Assembly (NCBI GenBank): GCA_963663495.1
Contig: OY760427.1
Coordinates: 1,302,001-1,366,000 of the forward strand
Origin: G963663495 sp963663495
Lineage (GTDB): Bacteria > Bacteroidota > Rhodothermia > Rhodothermales > Bin80
Direction: 5' to 3'
Length of the DNA stretch: 64,000 bases
Below the pieces are notes generated by a model that was given only the letters and a program-made list of their open reading frames with translations, ran no database searches and was not told where the DNA came from. The translations under genes and the position numbers were made by a program. This document shows, piece after piece, positions 26,365 to 35,180 of the stretch (positions are counted from its first letter, which is position 1; the number at the start of each line of letters is the position of its first letter).

Positions 26365-28431
26365 GTATCCGTACGGTGAAGTACATGGTAAAGCGGGCTT
26401 AGCATTGGTCTGCGTAGTCCGCTTGTAGAGCTTAGTGCAAGGTGATTATACGCCGGGTTTGGTGTGCCGACTTGGGAATTTCGGAGTGGTGTGCAGCTTA
26501 TCGTCTTGGCGCCTGAATGCAGGCAGCAATCAGCGTCTTTGGGGACAAAAAACATGGGTTTTGGGGAGAAGAACCGGAACATTGTGGCGGACGCACATGT
26601 ACACGAACTATGCGGCCCAAGGTATCTTTCTCCCCCTCTTCTCCTGCCGGTGAAGCCCTTTTTCAGAGGCTAAGAAACCAAGAGGCTGAGAACAAGGATC
26701 TGCGAAAGCAGGTCCGTCGCTTGGAGAAAAAAGCCGATCGTCTATCCAAGAACATCGCGGATATGGCTGCGAAGATTAGCCATCTGGAAGACAGGTTGGA
26801 ACAAGCGCATCGCCTACTCTCTGGCAAAAAGAGTGAGCGTTACACGCCGGCGGACAATGCGCAGCAAGGCCAGTTGTCTGGAGAGGAACCAGAAGCTGTT
26901 GAGCCCGAGGAGGAGGAGGAGTATGTCCCGGTAAAGCGCAAGCGGCGTGGGAAGAACAAGCCGGTGCGTGGGCCGATTCCGGACCATCTGCCCAGAGAGG
27001 TGATCCGCCTTGAGCCGGAGGGCAGCACCGCGGGTATGAAGTACATCGGCGAGGAAGTAACGGAGTACCTGGAATATGTGCCGGGCTTCACGAGGGTAGT
27101 ACGGATTGTGCGGCCGAAGTACGTTGTCTGCAAGGAGCCTCGCAAGGGGGTGGTCATAGCGCCGTTGCCGAAGCGTGTTATACCGAAGGGGAAGGCGGGT
27201 CCGGGGTTGTTGGCGTATTTGGCGGTAGCCAAATATGTGGATCATATGCCGCTATACCGGCTGCGGAAGAAGTTTCAGCGCCATGGCGTGAAGCTATCGG
27301 CTGCTACAATGGGGGATTGGATTGCGAAGGTAGCGACGTATCTGGGTCCGTTAGGAGATGCGTTGCGTAAGGAGGTGCTTCGTAGCGGGTATCTGCAGGT
27401 GGATGAGACAACGTTCCCGGTGCAAAAGCCGAAGAAGGAAGGGAAGGAGAAGAAAGGGAAGAAAAACGAAGGAAAGACGCATCGCGGCTATCTTTGGGTA
27501 TACCTGGCACCGCGGGCGAAGGTGGTGATGATGGATTACAGCCCGAGCCGTGCGCGCGCTGGACCGTGGGAATTCTTGCGCGGATATAGAGGGGCGATGC
27601 AAACCGACGGGTATGTGGTGTACGATGCGTTTGGTACGCGGGGCGGGATAACGCTGTTTGGATGTATGGCGCATGCGCGTCGCAAGTTTTATGACTGCAG
27701 AAAAAAGGAGCCCAAGAAGGTGCGCCATGTAATGGAGGAAATCCGGCAGTTGTATGCGATAGAGCGTGGGTTGCGTAAGGAGGGAGCTGGTCCGGCTCGG
27801 CGTGTGGAGGTACGACAGGAGGAGGCACGGCCGGTACTGGAGAAGTTGAAGCCATGGCTTGAGGAGAGTCGTGAGCACCGGCCGAGTGCGGGATGGGATG
27901 AAGCCGTGGGGTACATGCTCAACAGGTGGGAGAAGCTGGTTTGTTACCTGGAAGACGGCAAGGTTGAGATTGATAACAATCTGGTCGAGAACCAGATGCG
28001 AGCGATTGCGCTTGGTCGAAAAAACCATCTGTTTGCGGGATCGCATGCGGCAGCGCAGCGGTCCGCAGTACTGTACGCTCTTTTTGCCACATGCAAGTTG
28101 CAATCGACAAACCCGATTGAATGGCTTACCGACGTACTACGCCGTCTTCCGACACATCCTGCCGACCGCATGGCTGAACTCTTGCCCCATCATTGGAAAG
28201 CTAGTCGGGACTTGCAGCAAGCTACCGTCAAGAAAGCGGCATAGGAGCCCCTAAACAGGCGCGCCCGGGTCATCCGATAGATCCGTGTACGGGTCTGCGA
28301 ATACGCTGTCAGGTACTTGACTCCTGCACACCCAACCGACGCTAGCCTATAAACCTTCGAACCGCGCTCTAACTTACTCTAATTGAGAGAGTAAATACCC
28401 TCGGTTATAATGTACTTCACCGGACGGATAC
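26365..28431 (+). mobile_element. IS66-family insertion sequence (2067 bp)
   Basis: Terminal inverted repeats start GTATCCGTACGGTGAAGTAC (left) and end GTACTTCACCGGACGGATAC (right), one mismatch apart. The 8-bp duplication GCAATTAT lies at 26357-26364 and 28432-28439, the size normal for IS66. Removing the element joins AAGACTGCAATTAT to TTCAAATAAC, matching the other TnpB element copy. Only the large transposase is encoded; the small tnpA and tnpB genes of classical IS66 are absent, as in ISBst12-like members. Confidence 0.93.
26517..28244 (+). CDS. tnpC: IS66-family transposase (TnpC)
   Basis: DDE transposase of the IS66 element, 575 residues from the first possible start. ATG at 26610 (MRPKVSFSPSSPAGEALFQR) gives 544 residues and a more typical N-terminus, so it may be the real start; ribosome binding sites are weak at both. 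A coiled coil (about 55-95: NQEAENKDLRKQVRRLEKKA) precedes the LLSGKKSERYTP stretch. Catalytic positions are Asp in YLQVDETTFPV, Asp in MQTDGYVVYD and Glu in NNLVENQMRAIALGRKNHLF. All are intact, so the enzyme looks functional. Confidence 0.9.
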   Translation: MQAAISVFGDKKHGFWGEEPEHCGGRTCTRTMRPKVSFSPSSPAGEALFQRLRNQEAENKDLRKQVRRLEKKADRLSKNIADMAAKISHLEDRLEQAHRLLSGKKSERYTPADNAQQGQLSGEEPEAVEPEEEEEYVPVKRKRRGKNKPVRGPIPDHLPREVIRLEPEGSTAGMKYIGEEVTEYLEYVPGFTRVVRIVRPKYVVCKEPRKGVVIAPLPKRVIPKGKAGPGLLAYLAVAKYVDHMPLYRLRKKFQRHGVKLSAATMGDWIAKVATYLGPLGDALRKEVLRSGYLQVDETTFPVQKPKKEGKEKKGKKNEGKTHRGYLWVYLAPRAKVVMMDYSPSRARAGPWEFLRGYRGAMQTDGYVVYDAFGTRGGITLFGCMAHARRKFYDCRKKEPKKVRHVMEEIRQLYAIERGLRKEGAGPARRVEVRQEEARPVLEKLKPWLEESREHRPSAGWDEAVGYMLNRWEKLVCYLEDGKVEIDNNLVENQMRAIALGRKNHLFAGSHAAAQRSAVLYALFATCKLQSTNPIEWLTDVLRRLPTHPADRMAELLPHHWKASRDLQQATVKKAA

Positions 28432-28512
28432 GCAATTATTTCAAATAACTCAACACGTGGGTACGCATGCTATATAATTACCATCTATTAGGGAGTTATA
28501 TACCACAGTGCC

Positions 28513-28832
28513 ATGCCCGAAACGGTTAGTGCATACCGCAATATCACATACAGGCTGTTGCCCGGAAGTCGGAGTAACGCCAAGCACCTTGCTGGATTAG
28601 CGGGTGCGTGTAGGTTTGTGTGGAATGCCATCCTCGCAGAGCAGAGCGAGGCGTACAAGAAAGCGAAAGAGGCTGGAGAGAAGCCGCCCTCGGTAAGCTT
28701 CTTCTCGCTGGGGAAGCGGTTCACGGCGCTGCGCCGCACGGTCGAGTGGCTACCTGAATACTCCTTTGGTGTCGTTAGATACACATTGTAGTTAGATACA
28801 CGTTGAAATATCAGGCGGATGCATGGAAGGCA
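28513..28832 (+). pseudogene. tnpB, 5' part of the interrupted copy
   Basis: Encodes the N-terminal part of a TnpB/IS605 OrfB-family protein (MPETVSAYRNITYRLLPGSR, then ACRFVWNAILAEQSEAYKKA). A 17-bp tandem duplication (TAGTTAGATACACGTTG, about 28790-28806) introduces a stop after SFGVVRYTL; the other copy reads RYTLKYQADAWKAFF there. The gene is then cut at 28833 by the IS256-like element, with the remainder at 32751-33713. The N-terminal 30 residues are intact here but frameshifted in the other copy. Confidence 0.85.
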
Positions 28833-28930
28833 GGCGGCGTGCCATTCCTTGTTGGCTGAAAAAGTGATTATTGGTTCGGTGTTGGCTTGGGTTTCCTAAG
28901 CCTTTTCACCATACGGATCCATGATCACTT

Positions 28931-29992
28931 ATGAGTTTATCAGATGATTTATCGCAGCTCATTCAGGGGCTGCGTCATGCCGGCGCGTCCGGTCGGCAGC
29001 TGCAATTTGACTTGTTGCGGCACCTCACCCAGTGTGTACAGCAGTTAACGTCTAGTCTGGAAGAGGATGTTATGCTTCCGTCGGATAATGCGGCTCCAGA
29101 CGGCACTGGGGAGCAGTTGGCAGAAGCACCTTCCGAGGAGGAAAATAGCGTCCGTGCTCCAGAGTCTCTGGAGTCTCCGGGAGGCTTGGCATTGGGGTAC
29201 GATGATGATGCTGTGGCGTGCGAGCAGGCGCGGCAGGTGTTTGATACGCGCCCGTTGTGTGAAGAAGAGCACGTAATCCTTTGGCTTGATGCCATGGAAG
29301 TGTGGGGGCGACCCATAGTCGTGTGCATGGCCGCTACCATTGAGGGTTATCGGCGCATTCTGGGCTTTGTGGAGGCTCCGTTGCACGATGCGGAGCGCGT
29401 GCAACACTTGTTACAAGGCTTGTTGGAGCTCGGTTTGTGCGCAGATCGGGGGCTCTTCTGCATCACTCCTGATGTGACATCGCTGACCGGCGTACTGCAA
29501 GAGTGCTTGGGTACCGGTATGCAGCAGCAACACTGCCAGATGCACAAGCGCACGCGTGTAGTGAGTTATCTGTCCGAGCAGGACGGGCGGCGCATTCGGG
29601 GGGCAATCACGCGTGCTTTCGCCGTGCCGGATCCGAAGGTGGCGCATGCAGCGTTGATGCAGATCCATACGGACCTTTTGGTGTGTAACCGGTCTGCGGC
29701 CCGGTGGCTCTTGCGGGGTCTGGATAGGACGCTGACACTGCACCGGACAGGACTGTATGAACAGTTGAGTCCGAGCCTTCGAAGTACTCGTTGTGTGGCC
29801 CATGTCTCCAAGAAGCTGGTGCGGCGGCTACGCGATGTTCGCTTGTGGATGCCGCCAGACAAGCGCCGTGCTTGTCTGGCGTTGTTGCTTCTTGAGATCG
29901 AGTCACATATGCGAAGATTGCCCCGCGCTGCGCAAGATCCAGCGATGCGATCAGCATTGTTTCCTTCCATCAATCAGACAAACGATAACTGA
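28931..29992 (+). CDS. Catalytically altered IS256 transposase paralogue, copy 1
   Basis: A 353-residue protein whose residues about 115-335 align with the core of the intact transposase next door: LWLDAMEVWGRPIVVCM against LLLDGKYFQGVQVLICV, HKRTRVVSYL against HKRENVVSYI, RTLTLHRTG against ETLTLHRLG. The first catalytic Asp is kept (D120). The position of the second is Pro180 (Asp is shifted one residue), and the third, Glu357 of the enzyme, is Ala290 (CVAHVSKK against IMENLNS). The N-terminal DNA-binding half is replaced by an unrelated ~100-residue segment with an acidic linker. Its TGA lies 3 bp before the transposase ATG, so the two are probably translationally coupled. Likely a regulator, inhibitor or architectural partner of the transposase; this is inference. 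Confidence 0.8.
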   Translation: MSLSDDLSQLIQGLRHAGASGRQLQFDLLRHLTQCVQQLTSSLEEDVMLPSDNAAPDGTGEQLAEAPSEEENSVRAPESLESPGGLALGYDDDAVACEQARQVFDTRPLCEEEHVILWLDAMEVWGRPIVVCMAATIEGYRRILGFVEAPLHDAERVQHLLQGLLELGLCADRGLFCITPDVTSLTGVLQECLGTGMQQQHCQMHKRTRVVSYLSEQDGRRIRGAITRAFAVPDPKVAHAALMQIHTDLLVCNRSAARWLLRGLDRTLTLHRTGLYEQLSPSLRSTRCVAHVSKKLVRRLRDVRLWMPPDKRRACLALLLLEIESHMRRLPRAAQDPAMRSALFPSINQTNDN

Positions 29993-29995
29993 CCT

Positions 29996-31234
29996 ATGTC
30001 CAAAGATGTCATGCAGATAGAAAACCCCGGCACACTACCGGAGGGCCTCCAGAAGATACTAGACACCGGGATCGATTCCCTGAAGCTGTTAGTAGAGCAT
30101 CTTGGCACGATGCAACTGGCGTTTTTTCTTGCGGTCATGGAAGCCGAGGTAAAGTCTCTCTGCGGTGTGCGCAGAAAGCGCGACAACAATAAGCAGCACA
30201 AGGGGCGGTACGAGCGGTGGGGGAGCAGACCGGGCTCTATCATGATTGGAGATGAGCGGGTAAAGGTGAGTGTGCCGCGTGTACAGGACCGGGTGAAGGG
30301 TAAAGCGCGTCCTCTGGAGACCTACAAATTGTTGCACAAGCCGAATCCGAATATGGTGGAGCGTATCGCCCGGAAAATTGTGTATGGTATTAGCCAGCGG
30401 AACTACAAGAAGGTGGCAACGGAGTTTGTTGGCAGTTTTGGATTGAGCGCTTCCTCAATCAGTCGCAAGTACAAGAGTTACAGTGCACAGGTATTGAAGG
30501 AGCAGGAGGAGCGTAATCTGGCGGAGAACACGTTTGTAGCGTTGCTGCTGGACGGCAAGTACTTTCAGGGGGTGCAGGTATTGATTTGTGTAGGGATTAC
30601 GGAGACGGGCGAGAAGATAGTAGTAGGGATGGTGGAGACGGCGACAGAGAACGCCGAGGCGGTACAAGGGCTGCTGCAGGATTTGATTGATCGCGGTCTG
30701 CGGTATGATAAGGGGCTTTTGGTCATCTTAGATGGTTCCAAAGGGCTCCGGAAGGCGGTGAAAGCGGTATTTGGTGATAAGGCACAGGTACAGCGGTGTA
30801 CTTGGCATAAGCGAGAGAATGTGGTGAGTTACATTGAGAAAGAGGACGAAAAGGTGCGGGTTCGGGGGGAGTTGCAGCAGGCGTACGACGAGCCGAATTA
30901 CGACAAGGCAAAGGAGGCGCTTCTGAGCATAAAAAAGGGGTTGAAGGAGTCCCATCCCAAGGCAGCGAACAGCTTGTCTGAGGGGTTGGAAGAGACTTTG
31001 ACGCTCCATAGACTGGGGGTGGCGGAGGAACTGGGACGCAGTTTGCAGACCAATAACATCATGGAGAACCTGAACAGTTTGATTGCTCAACGATGCCGGA
31101 ATGTCGCGCGTTGGATGAATTCGAGTCAACGTCAACGATGGGCAGCCATGGCGAATAGGGAGTCGGAGACATGGAGCATGAAGATCCTACCCTGTGCAGA
31201 CCACCTGCCGGAACTACAAGCAGTTCTACTGTAG
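29996..31234 (+). CDS. IS256-family (mutator-type) transposase, copy 1
   Basis: A 412-residue DDE transposase expected to excise the element as a circle and insert it with 8-9 bp duplication. The N-terminal half contains SLCGVRRKRDNNKQHKGRYE and SVPRVQDRVKGKARP, followed by a helix-turn-helix-like VATEFVGSFGLSASSISRKY. Catalytic residues: D186 (LLLDGKYF), D246 (VILDGSKGL) and E357 (NNIMENLNS); the C/D(2)H motif CTWHKRENV is present. Compared with copy 2 only Pro/Ser and Ala/Ser changes are seen. It looks active. It starts 3 bp after the accessory gene. Confidence 0.93.
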   Translation: MSKDVMQIENPGTLPEGLQKILDTGIDSLKLLVEHLGTMQLAFFLAVMEAEVKSLCGVRRKRDNNKQHKGRYERWGSRPGSIMIGDERVKVSVPRVQDRVKGKARPLETYKLLHKPNPNMVERIARKIVYGISQRNYKKVATEFVGSFGLSASSISRKYKSYSAQVLKEQEERNLAENTFVALLLDGKYFQGVQVLICVGITETGEKIVVGMVETATENAEAVQGLLQDLIDRGLRYDKGLLVILDGSKGLRKAVKAVFGDKAQVQRCTWHKRENVVSYIEKEDEKVRVRGELQQAYDEPNYDKAKEALLSIKKGLKESHPKAANSLSEGLEETLTLHRLGVAEELGRSLQTNNIMENLNSLIAQRCRNVARWMNSSQRQRWAAMANRESETWSMKILPCADHLPELQAVLL

Positions 31235-32750
31235 AAGCGTGTACCGTACCACGATGCGTGCGATAATGGGGGCAGGATCGTGCTGTGTGACGGGTTCGGC
31301 TGCCACTTAGGGGGGTAACAGCACTATAGAGGCGTAATGTAAGGCCTCCGTAGACGATGTAACGTGTCACTCCGCGATAAGCGGAGCAGGCGGAGATGTA
31401 TCTGGAGGGCACGCATGTCCCCGCCAAAGCCGTATCGGAGGGCCCAGAAGGGCTCTCATCAGACGGTAAGCGGGCTAAATGGGGTCCAAATGTGCCGAAA
31501 ACACGCCAACGAGGCGGTAAATCACGCGTACGGTGATCTATCCGGCCAATAAGGAGCCTACGGCTGTGCGTGGAGGGGTAGTCATCAAGGGAGCCAAGGC
31601 GAATGTGAAAAGACTACCCTGTACCAGGAAGGTGTCGTAATTATCATCAGCATTATTGCAGCGCGTACGATCCATAAGTGCTTGCCGGAACATGAGTTCG
31701 GTCGTGGTACGATGCGTGCGGAATTGGAGGGTGCATCGTAGCGTGGTTGGTAGGATTGACGGGTTTACGTTGCTACATACACGCGTGGCTGTCCACTATG
31801 CCTGCAGATGGCACGTTTGAAGCCGCTACCACGGTGTGCATGCGTGCAAAAGGGCTCATATAGGCTGTTCAGTAAGGAAAAACGTGCCTGAATCTGCCTG
31901 CAACACGCCAACGAGGCCGTAAATCATGCGTGCAGGTCAATTAGTGAGGTGGAGTCGTTAAGCAGGACAATATTATCCTGGACAAACCACCGAAGCTGTA
32001 AGCAGCTCTACTGTAGAAACGCGTACAGCAACGCAGCGATAGTATATGCTGAAAGATGGATACGGTCGTGCAATGCCACGGTGCGTGCGATAATGGGTGC
32101 TGGATCGTGCTATGTGACAGGTTCGGCCGCCAATTAGGGGGTAATAGCGCTATAGAGGCGCGGTGTAAGGCCTCTGTAGACGATGTACCGCGTCACTCGC
32201 CATGAGCGGAGGACACGCATGCCCCAGCCAAAGCCGTATCGGAGCGCCCAAAAGGGCTGTTCTCAGACGTTCACAGGACTGAATAGCACCCAAAACCGCC
32301 GAAAACGCGCCAACGAGGCCGTAAATCACGCGTACCGTGATCAGTCCTGCCAATAAGACTGCCTACTGCCGGAACAGGAGTTCGATCGTGGTACGATGCG
32401 TGCGGTATTGGATGATAGGATTGGCGCGTTTAGGTCGTTACCCCCGCGTGGAAGGTTAGCATACCTGCAGATGGTGTGCTTGAATCCGCTACCGCGGTGT
32501 CAGCGCGTGCAAAAAGGGCTCATATAGGCTGTTCAGTAAGGAGAAACGCGCCTGAATCTGCCTGCAACACGGCAACGACACCGTAAATCACGCGGCAGAT
32601 ACTTGCGGGCTTGATAACCGCTGCGAAAGTTCATAATTCTTTGATCAGAACTACAATCAGGGGTTTCAGGATGAGCGCAGAATCTGTACATTATAGCCGC
32701 TCCAGCCGGCACCGACCGGATTTTCAGCCAACAAGGAATGGCACGCCGCC
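31235..32750 (+). repeat. Non-coding tail of the IS256-like element, two duplicated units
   Basis: Unit A runs about 31225-31945 and unit B about 32010-32600. Both begin with the last transposase codons (TCTACTGTAGAA), so unit B starts with a decayed copy of the gene end. A 40-nt motif with GCCAACGAGGCCGTAAATCA recurs near 31503, 31905, 32306 and, degraded, 32569; two of these carry ATCAC-GTGAT inverted arms. No open frame is convincing. The tail is shared by copy 2 and, with one unit, by the relic at 15001. Confidence 0.8.
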
Positions 32751-33713
32751 TGGAAGGCATTCTTCAAGGAGGGTAAGAGAAGATCGAGATTCCATTCCAG
32801 ACGTGGTAGTACGCCTTCGTTCACGATCCCGGATAACGTAAGGGTCCGGGATGGCAAGCTGTATATCCCGAAAGTGGGATATATGGCGCTCCGCAGGCGG
32901 GGAGGCAACCCGTACCCTGATGGTATACCCGTCAAAGCCACGGTAAAGAAGAACGCCGGCAAAGGGTATGCTGTCATCTGCTACAAGATGGAGGCACCTG
33001 TAATAGAGGATACCGGCGGTGCTGTAGGCATTGACATTGACCGTAATTGCGGGCAGGTCGCTATGGTCTCCACAGAGGGCGATACAAGCATTATCAGACA
33101 ACCGGATACGAAGCGTCTTGATGCCAAGTTGAAGCGGCATCAGCGAAGACTGGCGAGACAGAAGAAAGGCTCCAACCGTCGTAACAGGCGGAAGGATAGA
33201 ATCGCCCGCATACAGCGCAAGCGTGCTAACATCCTCAAGAATGCGAACCACCAGGTAAGTCGCAGTATTGCCAATTGCTCCTCAACGGTGATACTGGAGG
33301 ACCTGAAGATCAAAGCGATGACATGTTCAGCTAAGGGGACGATGGAGAGCTTTGGCACAAACGTCAGACAGAAGTCTGGCCTCAACCGTGGGATACTGCG
33401 AACAGGTTGGGGCCAGCTGGATCAGATGCTGAGCTATAAGTGCCGCAAGGTGATAAAGGTTACCGCTGCCTATGCCAGTCAGCGGTGTTCTGTGTGTGGG
33501 CACACAGAAGCGAGTAACCGTAAGACACGGAGCAAATTCACGTGTATGTCCTGTGGAGATGCGAATCATGCAGACCTGAATGCGGCTGCCAACATACTGG
33601 CCTCCGGGATTGGGGCTTCTGCACGGCGAGGGGCGTTCGGGTTACCGACCCCTATGACCCGTGAAATTGATACTAGTGCCTCACTGTGTACAGTTGGTCA
33701 CTCACGTATATAA
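32751..33713 (+). pseudogene. tnpB, 3' part of the interrupted copy
   Basis: Continues the gene begun at 28513 from the right-hand TGGAAGGCA duplicate (WKAFFKEGKRRSRFHSRRG). It retains the RuvC-like Asp (GIDIDRNCG, with two extra residues relative to GIDRNCG in the other copy), Glu in VILEDLKIKAM, the zinc ribbon CSVCGH...FTCMSCG and Asp in HADLNAAANIL. The stop at 33711-33713 is 5 bp before the element end. Without its N-terminus this copy is dead. Confidence 0.85.
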
Positions 33714-33830
33714 TTCCCTAATCAATTACCAGCTGTTCTCAGGAGGCATATTGGCGAGTAGCAGATCGCGCGGGCTTCTTGCAGTCTGTTCTCAGATCTC
33801 CAGTGCCAACGCGTTAGGAAGCCAACGGGT

Positions 33831-35135
33831 CTAGAATGCGCTATGCATAATGCGTCCGCCGGAGGAGCCGATGAGGACCGGCTCCATCACGCCAACCTTT
33901 TCTGCGTCGAATCGGCGATTTAGTCGAATATAGTTGTCCGTAAAACCGGCCATGCGGCCATCCTTTTGGGAGCGCTCCCACAGTACGGGCCGGACTGTGC
34001 CTTCATGCCGACGGGCAAACCAGGAACGCTTCGCTGAAGAAAGTGCGCGCAGGCAGGCACTGCGGGTGGAACGCACTGGTCGCGGTATGGGGTCAAACTC
34101 CAACTTATCAACGGCGGTCGTATTCGGACGCTCGGAATACGTGAAAACGTGCAGATAGGCCAGCGGGAGGTCTTCAAGGAAGAGCCGCGTGTTCTCGAAC
34201 CGCTCAGCCGTCTCAGCCGGGAAACCGACAATAACGTCGGCGCCGATAGCAGCATCCGGCATGTGCCTCAAAATGTATGCTATACGGTCCGCGTACCGGG
34301 AGCGCTGATAACGACGGCGCATGGCTCCCAATACCGCATCGTCGCCGCTCTGTAACGGGATGTGAAAATGTGGAACAAAGGCGGGCGTCGCAGCGACGAA
34401 TTCTATAATCTCGTCCGTCAGGAGGTTGGGTTCAATAGAGGTTATGCGGTACCGCGCGATACCCTCAACCAGAGCAAGCTGCCGCAGCAATGACAAAAAG
34501 TCTGCCGCTCCATTCGAGTCGTGCGTTCCTGCCCCGTAAAGCCCAACGTTTACTCCGGTAAGAACGATCTCCCGGATCCCGCGCAGAGCAATGGACCGCG
34601 CCTGATCAACAATCTGATCAATGGATGCTGACCTGCTGAGACCACGAGCCTGCGGAATAGTGCAGAAAGAACATGTGTAGTCGCAGCCATCTTGGATCTT
34701 CAGGAACGCACGCGTCCGATCGTCTGACAACAGTGCAGGTTCAAACGTGCGAACATCACCAATACAGGAAACCTCCACTTGTGTGTGCTGGCGTGGCGAA
34801 AACGCTGCTACGATGTCAAAGAGGCGCCCTTTTTCGCCTGACCCAAGGACGATATCTACGCCTTCAATGGCAGCTACGGCCTCCGGTTGCAGCTGCGCGT
34901 AGCAGCCTGTCACGATTACGCACGTGCCGGGGCTGGAGCGTACTGCGCGGCGGATGATCTGCCTGCATTTGCGATCCGCTTCTGCCGTCACGGAGCAGGT
35001 ATTGATAACCGTCACATCAGATGCGGCACCAAACGGTACTACGCCATAACCACGTTCTTCAAAATCACGCTTCAGACTACTCGACTCGGCGTAATTGAGC
35101 TTACATCCCAGCGTATGAAACGTAACTGTAGGCAT
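33831..35135 (-). CDS. mtaB: tRNA (t6A37) methylthiotransferase
   Basis: Radical-SAM enzyme that converts t6A37 to ms2t6A37 in tRNAs decoding ANN codons. The N-terminal UPF0004 domain shows TLGCKLNYAESS with further cluster cysteines in INTCSVT and VTGCYAQ; the radical-SAM motif is CDYTCSFC (CxxxCxxC), followed by IVLTGVNVGLYG. IGADVIVGFPAET and HVFTYSERPNT are typical of MtaB/MiaB. A TRAM-like C-terminus ends the protein. An ATG at 35156 is in frame but lies in a GAGGAG purine stretch that could serve as ribosome binding site for the ATG at 35135 (MPTVTFHTLGCK), so the shorter 434-residue form is preferred. It is divergent from psd. Confidence 0.93.
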   Translation of the reverse strand: MPTVTFHTLGCKLNYAESSSLKRDFEERGYGVVPFGAASDVTVINTCSVTAEADRKCRQIIRRAVRSSPGTCVIVTGCYAQLQPEAVAAIEGVDIVLGSGEKGRLFDIVAAFSPRQHTQVEVSCIGDVRTFEPALLSDDRTRAFLKIQDGCDYTCSFCTIPQARGLSRSASIDQIVDQARSIALRGIREIVLTGVNVGLYGAGTHDSNGAADFLSLLRQLALVEGIARYRITSIEPNLLTDEIIEFVAATPAFVPHFHIPLQSGDDAVLGAMRRRYQRSRYADRIAYILRHMPDAAIGADVIVGFPAETAERFENTRLFLEDLPLAYLHVFTYSERPNTTAVDKLEFDPIPRPVRSTRSACLRALSSAKRSWFARRHEGTVRPVLWERSQKDGRMAGFTDNYIRLNRRFDAEKVGVMEPVLIGSSGGRIMHSAF

Positions 35136-35180
35136 CTGTCGTTCAAGTCTCCTCATTCGCTATATTTCCCTACCAGTTGC

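Larger units (their letters stand above)
28833..32750 (+). mobile_element. IS256-family element with two transposase-like genes, copy 1 (3918 bp)
   Basis: Perfect 30-bp terminal inverted repeats (GGCGGCGTGCCATTCC..., right end ...GGAATGGCACGCCGCC). The 9-bp duplication TGGAAGGCA flanks it at 28824-28832 and 32751-32759, consistent with IS256. It carries an accessory 353-residue transposase paralogue, an intact transposase starting 3 bp after it, and 1.5 kb of non-coding tail. IS256 elements are normally 1.2-1.5 kb, so this is more than twice the usual size. Copy 2 is at 54371-58286. Confidence 0.93.
26236..33718 (+). mobile_element. TnpB-bearing TIR element, copy 1, interrupted twice
   Basis: Outer ends match the uninterrupted copy at 43483-44942: left GGGAGTTGTATGGCTGAGTG, right ...ACGTATATAATTCCC. 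The 8-bp direct repeat TAATCAAT flanks it at 26228-26235 and 33719-33726. Removing the IS66 element (26365-28431 plus one 8-bp duplicate) and the IS256-like element (28833-32750 plus one 9-bp duplicate) leaves about 1.48 kb, close to the 1460 bp of the other copy; most of the excess is a 17-bp tandem duplication inside tnpB. Confidence 0.85.

Noticed and set aside
27304..28103. Minus-strand open frames of 183 and 250 codons inside the IS66 element
   Set aside because: They lie antisense to a transposase with all catalytic motifs and show no recognisable protein features.
30723..31135. Minus-strand open frame of 135 codons opposite the IS256 transposase, present in all copies
   Set aside because: It follows passively from conservation of the transposase; composition is Leu/Arg-rich as expected for antisense, and no start signal is seen.
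34887..35180. Extended N-terminus for phosphatidylserine decarboxylase
   Set aside because: The extra 98 codons overlap the start region of mtaB on the opposite strand and do not resemble the family, whose N-terminus fits the ATG at 35181.
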